From positions 1-6,702 of the forward strand of contig CAISYX010000127.1 of the NCBI GenBank assembly GCA_903889815.1: a DNA stretch of 6,702 bases, in the 5' to 3' direction. Both the position numbers and the translations under genes were made by a program. This DNA is from an uncultured Gammaproteobacteria bacterium. Its GTDB lineage: Bacteria; Pseudomonadota; Gammaproteobacteria; Pseudomonadales; Pseudohongiellaceae. Under the pieces are notes generated by a model. That model did not search any database, had not been told where the DNA came from, and was given only the letters and a program-made list of their open reading frames with translations. Positions 1-6,479 of this stretch are shown in pieces (position 1 is the first letter of the stretch; each line of letters begins with the position of its first letter).

Positions 1-647
1 CGCAACGCCAGCCCGGCCTCGACTCGGGACTCCGGCAAGTGAAATGCCCGAACGAGCGTCCCTCGCAGGACAGGATCAAGCGCGGGCCATGCCCCGTCGC
101 GCAATACGCGAAGCCCTGCGGCGGCGTCACCGAGGGTGCCAGTCACGTAGATGCCATCACCCGCCTGCGCGCCACTGCGTCGCAGACCCGACCCGGCCGG
201 CACCTCACCGTGCACCTGCACACAGAGCGTCAGTGCGCCGGGCCTGCCAGCACTGTCGGCTGCGCTTGCCGTGAGATCCCCGCCCACAAGAGGACAGTGA
301 TGCGCCACTGCAACGGCTGCCAGGCCGGCGCTGAACTGACTCAGCCAGGCTTCGTCGTGACGCGGCAGACTCAGCGCCAGTGTGAAGCAAACAGGCCTGG
401 CGCCCATTGCAGCCAGATCACTCAAATTCACAAGCAAGGTACGCTGTCCCAACAGAAACGGATCTGAGTCTGGCAGAAAGTGCACCCCTTCCTGCAGCAT
501 GTCCATCGACACGGCCAGCTGAGTGCCGGGGCGCAATGCGAGCAGCGCGCAATCATCGCCAATCGCCAGCGGCACCTCGGGCACTGCGAACGCCAGACCA
601 CTTCGATTGAAGTGGCGACGGATTATCTCGAATTCGTCAGATGCCAA
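1..647 (-). CDS. thiL: Thiamine-monophosphate kinase ThiL, 3' end cut off by the window edge
   Basis: ThiL phosphorylates thiamine monophosphate with ATP to give thiamine diphosphate, in the cytoplasm. 215 codons plus 2 nt are visible, with no stop before the left edge; the family is usually about 320 residues. Seen: the N-terminus MASDEFEIIRRHF matches the length and pattern of E. coli MACGEFSLIARYF. AIGDDCALL (residues 28-36) carries the Mg/ATP-binding aspartates, SMDMLQEGVHF (47-57) the substrate loop, VNLSDLAAMGA (73-83) the family signature, GGD (122-124) another metal site, and YVTGTLGDAAAGL lies at 167-179. The start is TTG (645-647): an in-frame TGA at 672-674 closes the frame upstream, no ATG lies between, and GAGG sits 9 nt before the TTG. 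Oddities: GGDL replaces the common GGDT, followed by about nine extra residues (roughly 127-136) compared with E. coli. It is last in the visible operon, 70 nt after nusB; pgpA is the usual next gene, which is inference. Confidence 0.96.
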   Translation of the reverse strand, partial: MASDEFEIIRRHFNRSGLAFAVPEVPLAIGDDCALLALRPGTQLAVSMDMLQEGVHFLPDSDPFLLGQRTLLVNLSDLAAMGARPVCFTLALSLPRHDEAWLSQFSAGLAAVAVAHHCPLVGGDLTASAADSAGRPGALTLCVQVHGEVPAGSGLRRSGAQAGDGIYVTGTLGDAAAGLRVLRDGAWPALDPVLRGTLVRAFHLPESRVEAGLAL

Positions 648-656
648 GGTGGCAGG

Positions 657-660
657 CCTC
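657..660 (-). promoter_or_regulatory. Shine-Dalgarno GAGG that decides the TTG start of thiL
   Basis: On the minus strand GAGG stands 9 nt upstream of TTG at 645-647. The in-frame stop at 672-674 leaves only this TTG and an unlikely CTG (660-662) as candidates. The remaining nusB–thiL spacer (648-717) shows no hairpin or other signal that I can recognise. Confidence 0.75.
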
Positions 661-717
661 AGTGTCCAAGGTCAGTGTGTCTCGTTGTGAAGTTGGCCAG
701 CAGTGGCAGACGCGCTC

Positions 718-1209
718 TCACACTTCGAGAGTGCGGATCATGCGGGCAGCACGGTCCAGAATGCCATTGATGTACTTGTGTCCGTCGGTAGCGCCGAACA
801 CTTTTGCGAGCTCCACACATTCGTTGATGACAACTTTGTATGGCACGTCGATGCGGTGCAGCAGTTCATACATGCCAAATCGCAGCACTGACAGTTCAAC
901 GGGGTCCAGCGCCGACATCTCCCGGTCAAGCAGGGGCGTCAGCGCGGCGTCCAGCTCGATCACACACGGCGGAATGGCGGGGAACACTTCATTGAAATAA
1001 GCCCAGTCGATTTTTCCCTGATAGTAGCCGCGAAACTCGGCTTGAATATCAGTGACCGGCGCACCAGCGATCTGCCACTGATAAAGCGCCTGCAGCACCA
1101 TGCGTCGCGCCTTCTGCCTGTCGGACAGCTTTTTCTTCGAGCTGCTTTGCGGCAGAACGGCATCAGGCGTCGTCTGACCGGACAGGGGGAGGAGAGTGGC
1201 TGTCTTCAT
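718..1209 (-). CDS. nusB: Transcription antitermination factor NusB
   Basis: NusB pairs with ribosomal protein S10 (NusE) to bind boxA RNA and supports antitermination and folding of rRNA transcripts. The protein is 163 residues, against 139 in E. coli. Seen: RQKARRMVLQALYQWQ (31-46) is the first helix of the fold. DVPYKVVINECVELAKVFGA (121-140) followed by HKYINGILDRAA (144-155) is the highly conserved C-terminal signature. The extra length is a Ser/Pro/Thr-rich N-terminal extension of about 24 residues ahead of the KKKLSDRQ segment; no ATG, GTG or TTG in frame offers a shorter start before the core. The ATG overlaps the ribH stop as ATGA (1206-1209), and no strong Shine-Dalgarno precedes it, so translation is probably coupled to ribH. 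The ribH–nusB pairing is common in bacteria and the assignment is secure. Confidence 0.98.
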   Translation of the reverse strand: MKTATLLPLSGQTTPDAVLPQSSSKKKLSDRQKARRMVLQALYQWQIAGAPVTDIQAEFRGYYQGKIDWAYFNEVFPAIPPCVIELDAALTPLLDREMSALDPVELSVLRFGMYELLHRIDVPYKVVINECVELAKVFGATDGHKYINGILDRAARMIRTLEV

Positions 1210-1685
1210 TTGGCGCCCAGTTTGCGGATGACGCTGACCATTTCCAGCGCACTCAGGGCAGCTTCTGCGCCTTTGTTGCCGGCCTTGGTCCCCGCGCGCT
1301 CGATGGCCTGCTCGATGGTGTCAACGGTCAGTACGCCGAACGCCACTGGAACATTGCTGTCCAGACTCACGACACTCAGTCCCTTCACACACTCACCGGC
1401 CACATACTCGAAGTGAGGCGTGCCACCGCGAATCACGGCTCCCAGGGCGATCACGGCATCATAGCTGCCGGCCGCCAGAACATGGCGCGTCAGCACGGGC
1501 AGCTCCCAGGCGCCTGGAGCGCGGACGATGGTGATGTCGGCGTCTTTCACGCCATGACGGCGCAGTGTGTCCAGGGCACCTTCCACCAGCTTGTCGACGA
1601 CAAAGCTGTTGAAGCGGGCCACGACCAGGGCATAGCGTGCGGAGTCGCCCTGAAAATCTCCTTCGATGGTCTTGATAGTGCTCAT
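1206..1685 (-). CDS. ribH: 6,7-dimethyl-8-ribityllumazine synthase RibH
   Basis: RibH condenses 5-amino-6-ribitylaminouracil with 3,4-dihydroxy-2-butanone 4-phosphate to give 6,7-dimethyl-8-ribityllumazine, the penultimate riboflavin step. It is 159 residues (E. coli 156). Seen: ARFN (23-26) and PGAWELP (57-63) line the pyrimidine site. GAVIRGGTPHFEYVA (82-96) includes the conserved His91 that acts in proton transfer. The stretch GVLT (117-120) to RAGTKAGNKG (130-139) forms the phosphate site, with Arg130 aligned to the conserved arginine. AAGGTGA lies 7 nt before the ATG. It follows ribBA after 52 nt and overlaps nusB by 4 nt. The family forms pentamers or icosahedral capsids; the sequence alone does not show which applies here. 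Confidence 0.99.
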   Translation of the reverse strand: MSTIKTIEGDFQGDSARYALVVARFNSFVVDKLVEGALDTLRRHGVKDADITIVRAPGAWELPVLTRHVLAAGSYDAVIALGAVIRGGTPHFEYVAGECVKGLSVVSLDSNVPVAFGVLTVDTIEQAIERAGTKAGNKGAEAALSALEMVSVIRKLGAK

Positions 1686-1692
1686 GTGTGTC

Positions 1693-1699
1693 TCACCTT
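1693..1699 (-). promoter_or_regulatory. Strong Shine-Dalgarno of ribH
   Basis: AAGGTGA reads on the minus strand 7 nt before the ribH ATG. It lies in the 52-nt ribBA–ribH spacer (1686-1737), the largest gap inside the rib block. It suggests that ribH is initiated independently and strongly, which would fit a multimeric enzyme needed in excess; that last point is inference. No terminator-like stem with a T-run is seen in the spacer. Confidence 0.7.
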
Positions 1700-1737
1700 G
1701 TCAGCAATGGGCGTGTGCTCGGAGCGCGCGGCGCAAT

Positions 1738-2883
1738 TCAGGCCGGATATGCACTCGCAGCGGGTTGAAAATTTTCGTCGTAGGGCACGAACTCCACCAC
1801 CTCCAGATCAAAACCGGAAATGGCGTGGAAGCGGGCCGGGTAACTCAGCAGGCGCATCTTGCCGACGCCGAGGTCACGCAAAATCTGCGAGCCCGTGCCA
1901 ATGGTCAGATCGTTGCCCTTGCGGTTGCGGCGCGGCGCTCCAGCTTCGTCGCCAAAGGCATTCACCAGCGTCTCGTTGATGTCCTCTGCATATTCGTCAC
2001 CAGATAGTAACACAGCCACTCCCCGGCCTTCCCTGGCGATTCTTTCCAGCGCAGCACTGAAAGACCAGCTGGGCCAGGCTGGATTCACCACGTCGCACAC
2101 GTCCCGCAGTGTGTTGGCGATGTGCACTCGCACCAGCACAGGCTCAGCCGCTACCACTTTGCCCATCGTAAACGCGAGATGCGGGCCGCCGAGAATCGTG
2201 TCCGTGAACGTGTGCAGCATGAACTCCCCGTGCTCGGTCTGCACCGGCCACGAGTCCTTGCGGCTCACCGTGCGCTCATTGGCGATGCGGTACTGGATCA
2301 GATCGACGATGGTGCCGATCTTCAGGCCGTGCTTCTGCGCGAAGATCTCCAGGTCTGGCCGGCGGGCCATGGTGCCGTCTTCGTTCATGATTTCAACGAT
2401 TGCCGCCGCAGGCGTGAACCCTGCCAGCCGCGCCAGATCGCAACCAGCCTCGGTATGGCCGGCACGCTGCAGGACGCCGCCGGGCTGCGCCATGATGGGG
2501 AACACATGGCCAGGCTGAACAATGTCATCCGGCTTGGTGTCACGCGCCACGGCTACCTGAATCGTGCGCGCGCGGTCAGCGGCGGAGATGCCCGTGGTCA
2601 CGCCGGTGGCCGCTTCGATGGAGGCCGTGAAATTGGTGTGGAACTGGGTATTGTTCCTGGTAACCATGGGGCGCAGATTCAGGAAGTCGCAGCGCTCGCG
2701 GCTCAGGGTCAGGCAGATCAGCCCGCGCGCGTTGGTCGCCATGAAATTGATGTCCTCCGTGCGCACGCGCTCGGCGGCAATCACCAGGTCGCCCTCATTT
2801 TCGCGGTCCTCGTCATCCATGAGGATGACCATGCGGCCCTGACGAATGTCTTCGATGATCTCTTCTACAGTGTTCAATTTCAT
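1738..2883 (-). CDS. ribBA: 3,4-dihydroxy-2-butanone 4-phosphate synthase with degenerate GTP cyclohydrolase II-like domain (RibBX type, usually labelled RibBA)
   Basis: The N-terminal half (about 1-204) is DHBP synthase, which converts ribulose 5-phosphate to 3,4-dihydroxy-2-butanone 4-phosphate plus formate. Seen: DDEDRENEGDLV (23-34) is the acidic Mg-binding loop, followed by THFT-like HTNFT (82-86), GHVFPI (125-130), RAGHTEAGCDLARLAG (140-155) and EIMNEDGTMAR (164-174). All catalytic motifs look intact. The C-terminal half (about 205-381) aligns with GTP cyclohydrolase II around VLVRVH (249-254), but the zinc motif CLTGD…RCDCG of RibA is absent. NTLRDVCDVV (257-266) stands there with a single Cys263, and the GQEGRG-type segment reads SGDEYAED. 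GTP cyclohydrolase II activity is therefore unlikely. Such RibBX fusions are known in Proteobacteria. The ATG directly abuts the ribE stop (TAAATG), with only a weak AGGG 10 nt upstream, so translational coupling to ribE is likely. Confidence 0.96.
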   Translation of the reverse strand: MKLNTVEEIIEDIRQGRMVILMDDEDRENEGDLVIAAERVRTEDINFMATNARGLICLTLSRERCDFLNLRPMVTRNNTQFHTNFTASIEAATGVTTGISAADRARTIQVAVARDTKPDDIVQPGHVFPIMAQPGGVLQRAGHTEAGCDLARLAGFTPAAAIVEIMNEDGTMARRPDLEIFAQKHGLKIGTIVDLIQYRIANERTVSRKDSWPVQTEHGEFMLHTFTDTILGGPHLAFTMGKVVAAEPVLVRVHIANTLRDVCDVVNPAWPSWSFSAALERIAREGRGVAVLLSGDEYAEDINETLVNAFGDEAGAPRRNRKGNDLTIGTGSQILRDLGVGKMRLLSYPARFHAISGFDLEVVEFVPYDENFQPAASAYPA

Positions 2884-3552
2884 TTACAGGAATCCCTGGT
2901 CTGCGAGGAAGGCGCGGGTCAATGTGCCCGCCTTGCTGTCGTGCTGTTCATCAGCGGCGTGTTCGCCCTGCATCAGACGTTCCAGATAACGGCTGATGAG
3001 GTCCACTTCAAGATTCACTTTCTGGCCGCTGCGGTAATCCTGAATGATGGTCTGCGCCTGGGTGTGCGGAATCACGTTGATGCTGAAGGTGGCGCCCTTC
3101 ACCGAGTTCACGGTCAGGCTGGTGCCATCGATGCAGATTGAACCCTTCTGGGCAATGTACTTGGCAAGCGTGTCCGGCACACGGAAATCCATGCGGATAC
3201 TGTCACCATCAGGGCGACGATCCAGCAATTCTCCCACACCGTCCACATGGCCGCTGACGATATGCCCGCCGAGGCGTTTGACGGGGGTCAGGGCCTTCTC
3301 CAGATTCACGCGGCTGCCTTTGCCAAGACTGTGCAGCGTCGTCAGCTGCAGGGTTTCGTTGGAGACATCGGCATCAAACACCTGGTGCGCCAGACGCGTG
3401 ACGGTCAGACAGACACCATTGACGGCGATGCTGTCGCCCAGCACCACGTCGCTGAAATCCAGTGCGCTGCTGTGCACACTCAGGCGCCATTCCCCACCAC
3501 GCAATTGCAGGGAATCGACAGTACCGAGGGCTTCAATGATGCCTGTAAACAT
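2884..3552 (-). CDS. ribE: Riboflavin synthase (alpha chain)
   Basis: It dismutates two 6,7-dimethyl-8-ribityllumazine molecules into riboflavin and 5-amino-6-ribitylaminouracil, the last step of the pathway. The protein is 222 residues and contains the tandem lumazine-binding barrels of the family. Seen: the N-terminal MFTGIIE, GDSIAVNGVCLTV (39-51, with Cys48), DVSNETL (62-68) and VNLEKAL (82-88) make barrel one. GGHIVSGHVDG (95-105, His102) opens barrel two, followed by KGSICIDGTSLTVN (136-149) and VNLEVDLISRYLERL (179-193, Asp184), which precedes the trimerisation helix. AAGGAG stands 6 nt before the ATG. It follows ribD after 15 nt and touches ribBA with no gap. The same gene is called ribC in some nomenclatures. 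Confidence 0.98.
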   Translation of the reverse strand: MFTGIIEALGTVDSLQLRGGEWRLSVHSSALDFSDVVLGDSIAVNGVCLTVTRLAHQVFDADVSNETLQLTTLHSLGKGSRVNLEKALTPVKRLGGHIVSGHVDGVGELLDRRPDGDSIRMDFRVPDTLAKYIAQKGSICIDGTSLTVNSVKGATFSINVIPHTQAQTIIQDYRSGQKVNLEVDLISRYLERLMQGEHAADEQHDSKAGTLTRAFLADQGFL

Positions 3553-3558
3553 ATGCCG

Positions 3559-3564
3559 CTCCTT
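3559..3564 (-). promoter_or_regulatory. Shine-Dalgarno of ribE
   Basis: AAGGAG on the minus strand lies 6 nt upstream of the ribE ATG, inside the 15-nt ribD–ribE spacer. It is the closest to consensus among the ribosome binding sites of the cluster, so ribE is probably translated efficiently. Confidence 0.7.
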
Positions 3565-3567
3565 GTG

Positions 3568-4689
3568 TCAGCGATTGATGATTCTGGCGGTAATGCGGCA
3601 GTCGCCGGCGATGCCGGCCACGTCCACGATTTCCAGTCCGATGTGATCGGCCATATGACGCAGGCCGGGCAGATTGAGCAGGGGCAGCGCATCGCTGCCA
3701 AGAAACTTGGCACCGATGTAGACAATCACCTCGTCCACCAACCCTGCCTGAATCATGGCCCCACTGAGCGTGGGGCCGGCTTCCAGCATGACTTCATTGC
3801 AGCCGTAATCCTGCGCCAGACACTGCATGGCAGCACGCAGATTGACCCGACCGCCCGGCAGCGACGCGATCTGCCGGATCTGCGCCGCACTGCCGGAAAA
3901 GTGCTGCAGCTGCTGCGGGTGTGGATTGACCACCAGAAACAACACCTCACCGGGGAGGCTGAGAATGCGGGATTCCGGCGGCGTGCGCAGCCCGGAGTCG
4001 ATGATGACCCGGCGTGGCTGACGCAGCGGCATGACGGCAGCGCGCGGATCCTGCAACTGTTCGGCACGCACGTTCAGCGAAGGATCATCGCTCAGGATGG
4101 TATTGACGCCGGTGACGATGGCACAGGATTCGGCGCGCAAACGCTGCACATCGGCGCGGGCAGCGGGCCCGGTAATCCACTGACTCTCGCCCGACGCCAT
4201 GGCCGTGCGTCCGTCCAGACTCATTGCCATCTTGCAGCGCACAAAGGGCAGCCCCTCGTTCATGCGCTTGATGAACCCGCGATTCAGCCGGCGGGCTTCT
4301 TCTTCGCAAAGTGGTCCGCTTACGGTGATGCCTGCATCGCGCAGAGCCTGCACGCCCTTGCCCGCCACCAGCGGGTTCGGATCCAGCATCGCAAACACTA
4401 CTTCCGACACACCAGCGGCAATCAGCGCCCGGGTGCAGGGCGGCGTGCGTCCGAAATGGCAGCAAGGCTCCAGCGACACATAGGCCGTGGCGCCCCGGGC
4501 ACGCTCGCCGGCTGCCAGCAGCGCATTGACCTCGGCATGGTGCTCGCCGGGTTTCTCGTGCAGGCCAATGCCCACGATCTCGCCATCCCGCACCAGCACG
4601 CAGCCGACCCGCGGGTTCGGCGTTGTGGAGAAAACGCGGGACGCCGATTCAATGGCAAGGCCCATCCAGGAGGCAGCGCTGTTGTTCAT
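3568..4689 (-). CDS. ribD: Bifunctional diaminohydroxyphosphoribosylaminopyrimidine deaminase / 5-amino-6-(5-phosphoribosylamino)uracil reductase RibD
   Basis: RibD performs the second and third steps of riboflavin synthesis: zinc-dependent deamination of the pyrimidine, then NADPH-dependent reduction of the ribosyl side chain. It is 373 residues, normal for the family. Seen in the deaminase domain (about 1-145): TPNPRVGCVLV (23-33), the zinc ligand and proton donor pair His51-Ala-Glu53, and PCCHFGRTPPC (75-85) with Cys76 and Cys85 as the other zinc ligands. Seen in the reductase domain (about 148-373): KMAMSLDGRTA (153-163), GESQWITG (167-174), TGVNTILSDDP (192-202) and EAGPTLSGA (303-311), which form the substrate and NADPH sites. 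The ATG at 4689 has no good Shine-Dalgarno (only TGAG adjoining it) and comes 16 nt after the nrdR stop, so it may depend on translation from upstream. A later in-frame Met9 has no better site. Confidence 0.98.
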   Translation of the reverse strand: MNNSAASWMGLAIESASRVFSTTPNPRVGCVLVRDGEIVGIGLHEKPGEHHAEVNALLAAGERARGATAYVSLEPCCHFGRTPPCTRALIAAGVSEVVFAMLDPNPLVAGKGVQALRDAGITVSGPLCEEEARRLNRGFIKRMNEGLPFVRCKMAMSLDGRTAMASGESQWITGPAARADVQRLRAESCAIVTGVNTILSDDPSLNVRAEQLQDPRAAVMPLRQPRRVIIDSGLRTPPESRILSLPGEVLFLVVNPHPQQLQHFSGSAAQIRQIASLPGGRVNLRAAMQCLAQDYGCNEVMLEAGPTLSGAMIQAGLVDEVIVYIGAKFLGSDALPLLNLPGLRHMADHIGLEIVDVAGIAGDCRITARIINR

Positions 4690-4705
4690 CTCAGGGTCCG
4701 GACAC

Positions 4706-5161
4706 TCAATTGTCGTTGGCCAGACGGTCGATCTCGGCGCGGAATTCGTTCAAATCCTTGAAGCTGCGATAGACCGATGCAAAGCGCACAAAGGCCACCT
4801 CGTCCAACTGTCGCAGCTCCTGCATGACCTGTTCACCGACGATGCGCGAAGGCACTTCCCGCTCGCCTGTAGCGCGCAGATGGTTCTTGATGCGATTCAT
4901 CGCCTCGTCCACCCGCTCAATGCTGACCGGGCGCTTTTCCAGCGCCTTGAGCAGACCCGAGTGCAGCTTGTTCTCATCAAAGGGCTCGCGATTGCCGTTC
5001 TGCTTGATGATGCGCGGCATCACCAGTTCCGCTGTCTCATAGGTCGTGAAACGCTCGGCGCAGGTAATGCACTCGCGCCGGCGGCGAACCTGATTGCCTT
5101 CGGCGACCAGACGCGAGTCTATCACCTTGGTATCCAGTGCATTGCAGAACGGACATTGCAT
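4706..5161 (-). CDS. nrdR: Transcriptional repressor NrdR (zinc ribbon plus ATP-cone)
   Basis: NrdR senses adenine nucleotides through its ATP-cone and represses ribonucleotide reductase operons by binding paired NrdR boxes. The protein is 151 residues, typical of the family. Seen: the zinc ribbon uses CPFC (3-6) and CITC (31-34), with the basic stretch VRRRREC (25-31) of the DNA-binding region between and beside them. The ATP-cone starts around residue 49 and contains PRIIKQNGNREPFDENKL (49-66). FVRFASVYRSFKDLNEF follows near the C-terminus, as in most NrdR proteins. GGAG lies 6 nt before the ATG. The gene follows glyA after 15 nt and precedes ribD by 16 nt, the usual gammaproteobacterial position. 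I did not recognise an NrdR box in this window, so its targets presumably lie elsewhere. Confidence 0.98.
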   Translation of the reverse strand: MQCPFCNALDTKVIDSRLVAEGNQVRRRRECITCAERFTTYETAELVMPRIIKQNGNREPFDENKLHSGLLKALEKRPVSIERVDEAMNRIKNHLRATGEREVPSRIVGEQVMQELRQLDEVAFVRFASVYRSFKDLNEFRAEIDRLANDN

Positions 5162-5167
5162 CGCGGA

Positions 5168-5171
5168 CTCC
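5168..5171 (-). promoter_or_regulatory. Shine-Dalgarno of nrdR
   Basis: GGAG on the minus strand stands 6 nt before the nrdR ATG, inside the 15-nt glyA–nrdR spacer. The spacer is too short to hold a separate promoter or terminator, which supports co-transcription with glyA. Confidence 0.65.
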
Positions 5172-5176
5172 GCCGT

Positions 5177-6433
5177 TTACTTGCCGTAGACCGGGAAACG
5201 CTCGCACAGAGCGATCACTTTCTGCTGCACGGCAGCCTCTACGCTGTGATCGCCCATCTTGTCCAGAATGTCGCAGATCCAGCCTGCCAGTGCGCTCACT
5301 TCCGCTTCCTTGAAGCCACGACGGGTAGCCGCCGGAGAACCGATGCGCAGTCCACTGGTCACGAAGGGCGGCAGTGGATCTTTGGGCACGGCATTCTTGT
5401 TGACGGTAATGTTGGCGCGACCAAGCGCTGCATCTGCATCTTTCCCTGTGATGCCCTGCTTTACCAGGCTGAGCAGGAACAGGTGGTCATCCGTGCCACC
5501 GGACACTACTTCATAGCCACGGGCAATGAACGTGGTCGCCATGGCCTGCGCGTTCTTCACTACCTGCTGCTGATAAGCCTTGAACTCAGGGCTCATGGCT
5601 TCCTTGAAGCAGACGGCCTTGGCGGCAATCACGTGCATCAGCGGGCCACCCTGACTCTCCGGGAACACAGCAAAATTCAGTTTCTTTTCCAGTTCGGGAT
5701 TGGCCCTGGCCAGGATCACGCCACCGCGCGGTCCACCGAGCGTCTTATGAGTTGTGGACGTGGTGACATCAGCGATCTGCACCGGGCTGGGATATACCCC
5801 GGCGGCTACCAGTCCGGCGATGTGCGCCATGTCCACCAGGAACCAGGCACCGACTTTGTCGGCGATCACGCGGAAGCGCTGCCAGTCGACGATGCGGGAA
5901 TACGCGGAAAACCCGGCAATGATCACGCGGGGCTTGTGCTCCAGGGCCAGTGCTTCCACCTGCGCGTAGTCGATTTCGCCCGTCACGCTGTCCAGACCGT
6001 ACTGCACCGCCTTGTAGATGCGGCCGGAGAAGTTGACGCTGGCGCCGTGGGTAAGGTGCCCACCGTCAGCCAGACTCATGCCCAGCACTGTCTCGCCCGG
6101 CTTCAGCAGCGCCATGAACACGGCTGCATTGGCCTGGGAGCCGGAGTGCGGCTGGACGTTGGCGTAATCGGCACCGAACAGGGCCTTGGCACGCTCGATG
6201 GCGAGAGTTTCCACAACATCGACATGCTCGCAGCCGCCATAGTAGCGCTTGCCGGGATAGCCTTCGGCGTACTTGTTGGTCAGCACGGAACCCTGCGCTT
6301 CCATGACACGCGGACTGGCGTAATTCTCGGAGGCAATCAGTTCGATATGGTGTTCCTGTCGCTCGGCCTCCGCCTTGATGGCGGCGCTGAGCTCGGGATC
6401 AAATTCCGCAATTGTCATCTCGCTACTAAACAT
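5177..6433 (-). CDS. glyA: Serine hydroxymethyltransferase GlyA
   Basis: This PLP enzyme interconverts serine plus tetrahydrofolate with glycine plus 5,10-methylenetetrahydrofolate, the main source of one-carbon units. From the ATG at 6433 the protein has 418 residues (E. coli 417). Seen: IELIASEN (30-37), the tetrahydrofolate/substrate segment Y55-A-E57 and YY (64-65), HSGSQAN (96-102), the PLP-ring aspartate and histidine in DMAH (201-204), and the Schiff-base lysine Lys230 in TTHKTLGGPRGG (227-238). The C-terminal SGLRIGSPA block is also intact. Start choice: the frame also offers TTG at 6457, ATG at 6445 and ATG at 6418. The 6433 start gives MFSSEMTIAEFD, which aligns without gaps to E. 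coli MLKREMNIADYD, and has GGGGA 5 nt upstream. It is the first visible gene of the operon. Confidence 0.98.
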   Translation of the reverse strand: MFSSEMTIAEFDPELSAAIKAEAERQEHHIELIASENYASPRVMEAQGSVLTNKYAEGYPGKRYYGGCEHVDVVETLAIERAKALFGADYANVQPHSGSQANAAVFMALLKPGETVLGMSLADGGHLTHGASVNFSGRIYKAVQYGLDSVTGEIDYAQVEALALEHKPRVIIAGFSAYSRIVDWQRFRVIADKVGAWFLVDMAHIAGLVAAGVYPSPVQIADVTTSTTHKTLGGPRGGVILARANPELEKKLNFAVFPESQGGPLMHVIAAKAVCFKEAMSPEFKAYQQQVVKNAQAMATTFIARGYEVVSGGTDDHLFLLSLVKQGITGKDADAALGRANITVNKNAVPKDPLPPFVTSGLRIGSPAATRRGFKEAEVSALAGWICDILDKMGDHSVEAAVQQKVIALCERFPVYGK

Positions 6434-6438
6434 GCATT

Positions 6439-6443
6439 TCCCC
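6439..6443 (-). promoter_or_regulatory. Purine-rich ribosome binding site deciding the glyA start
   Basis: GGGGA stands 5 nt before the ATG at 6431-6433. The competing in-frame starts (TTG 6455-6457, ATG 6443-6445, ATG 6416-6418) lack a comparable site. Together with the alignment to known GlyA N-termini this favours the 418-residue form. Confidence 0.6.
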
Positions 6444-6473
6444 ATTAGGCTGGTCAAGTTTCAATTGCGCGGC

Positions 6474-6479
6474 ATTTTA
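6474..6479 (-). promoter_or_regulatory. Possible sigma-70 -10 element for the glyA operon
   Basis: TAAAAT on the minus strand differs from TATAAT at one position and would place the transcription start near 6467, about 34 nt before the glyA ATG. No convincing -35 hexamer lies 16-18 nt upstream (the region reads GTGCCG), and there is no TGn extension, so an activator or a different promoter is possible. The rest of the leader (6434-6558) holds a short hairpin CGGGC-AGA-GCCCG (6536-6548) and the palindrome TGCCGGCA (6515-6522). I recognise no riboswitch or PurR-like operator. Confidence 0.35.

Noticed and set aside
39..467. Plus-strand frames in the left 600 nt that could suggest a different gene there
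   Set aside because: The minus strand encodes a continuous ThiL from the TTG at 647 with several diagnostic motifs. The plus-strand frames are its shadows.
648..717. Possible missing gene or frameshift between nusB and thiL
   Set aside because: The 70 nt contain only the thiL ribosome binding site. The thiL N-terminus is full length, so nothing appears to be lost.
2122..3141. Plus-strand open frame of 339 codons antisense to ribBA and ribE
   Set aside because: It is antisense to two intact enzymes, has no recognisable motif, and has a His/Arg/Ala-rich composition typical of shadow frames.
3247..4761. Plus-strand open frame of 504 codons antisense to ribE, ribD and the end of nrdR
   Set aside because: Same shadow effect. 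It crosses three real genes and their short spacers and shows no family motif.
4487..6448. Plus-strand open frame of 653 codons antisense to nrdR and glyA
   Set aside because: It is the shadow of high-GC coding sequence on the other strand. The opposite frames encode complete, motif-perfect NrdR and GlyA, and the plus-strand translation has no recognisable domain.
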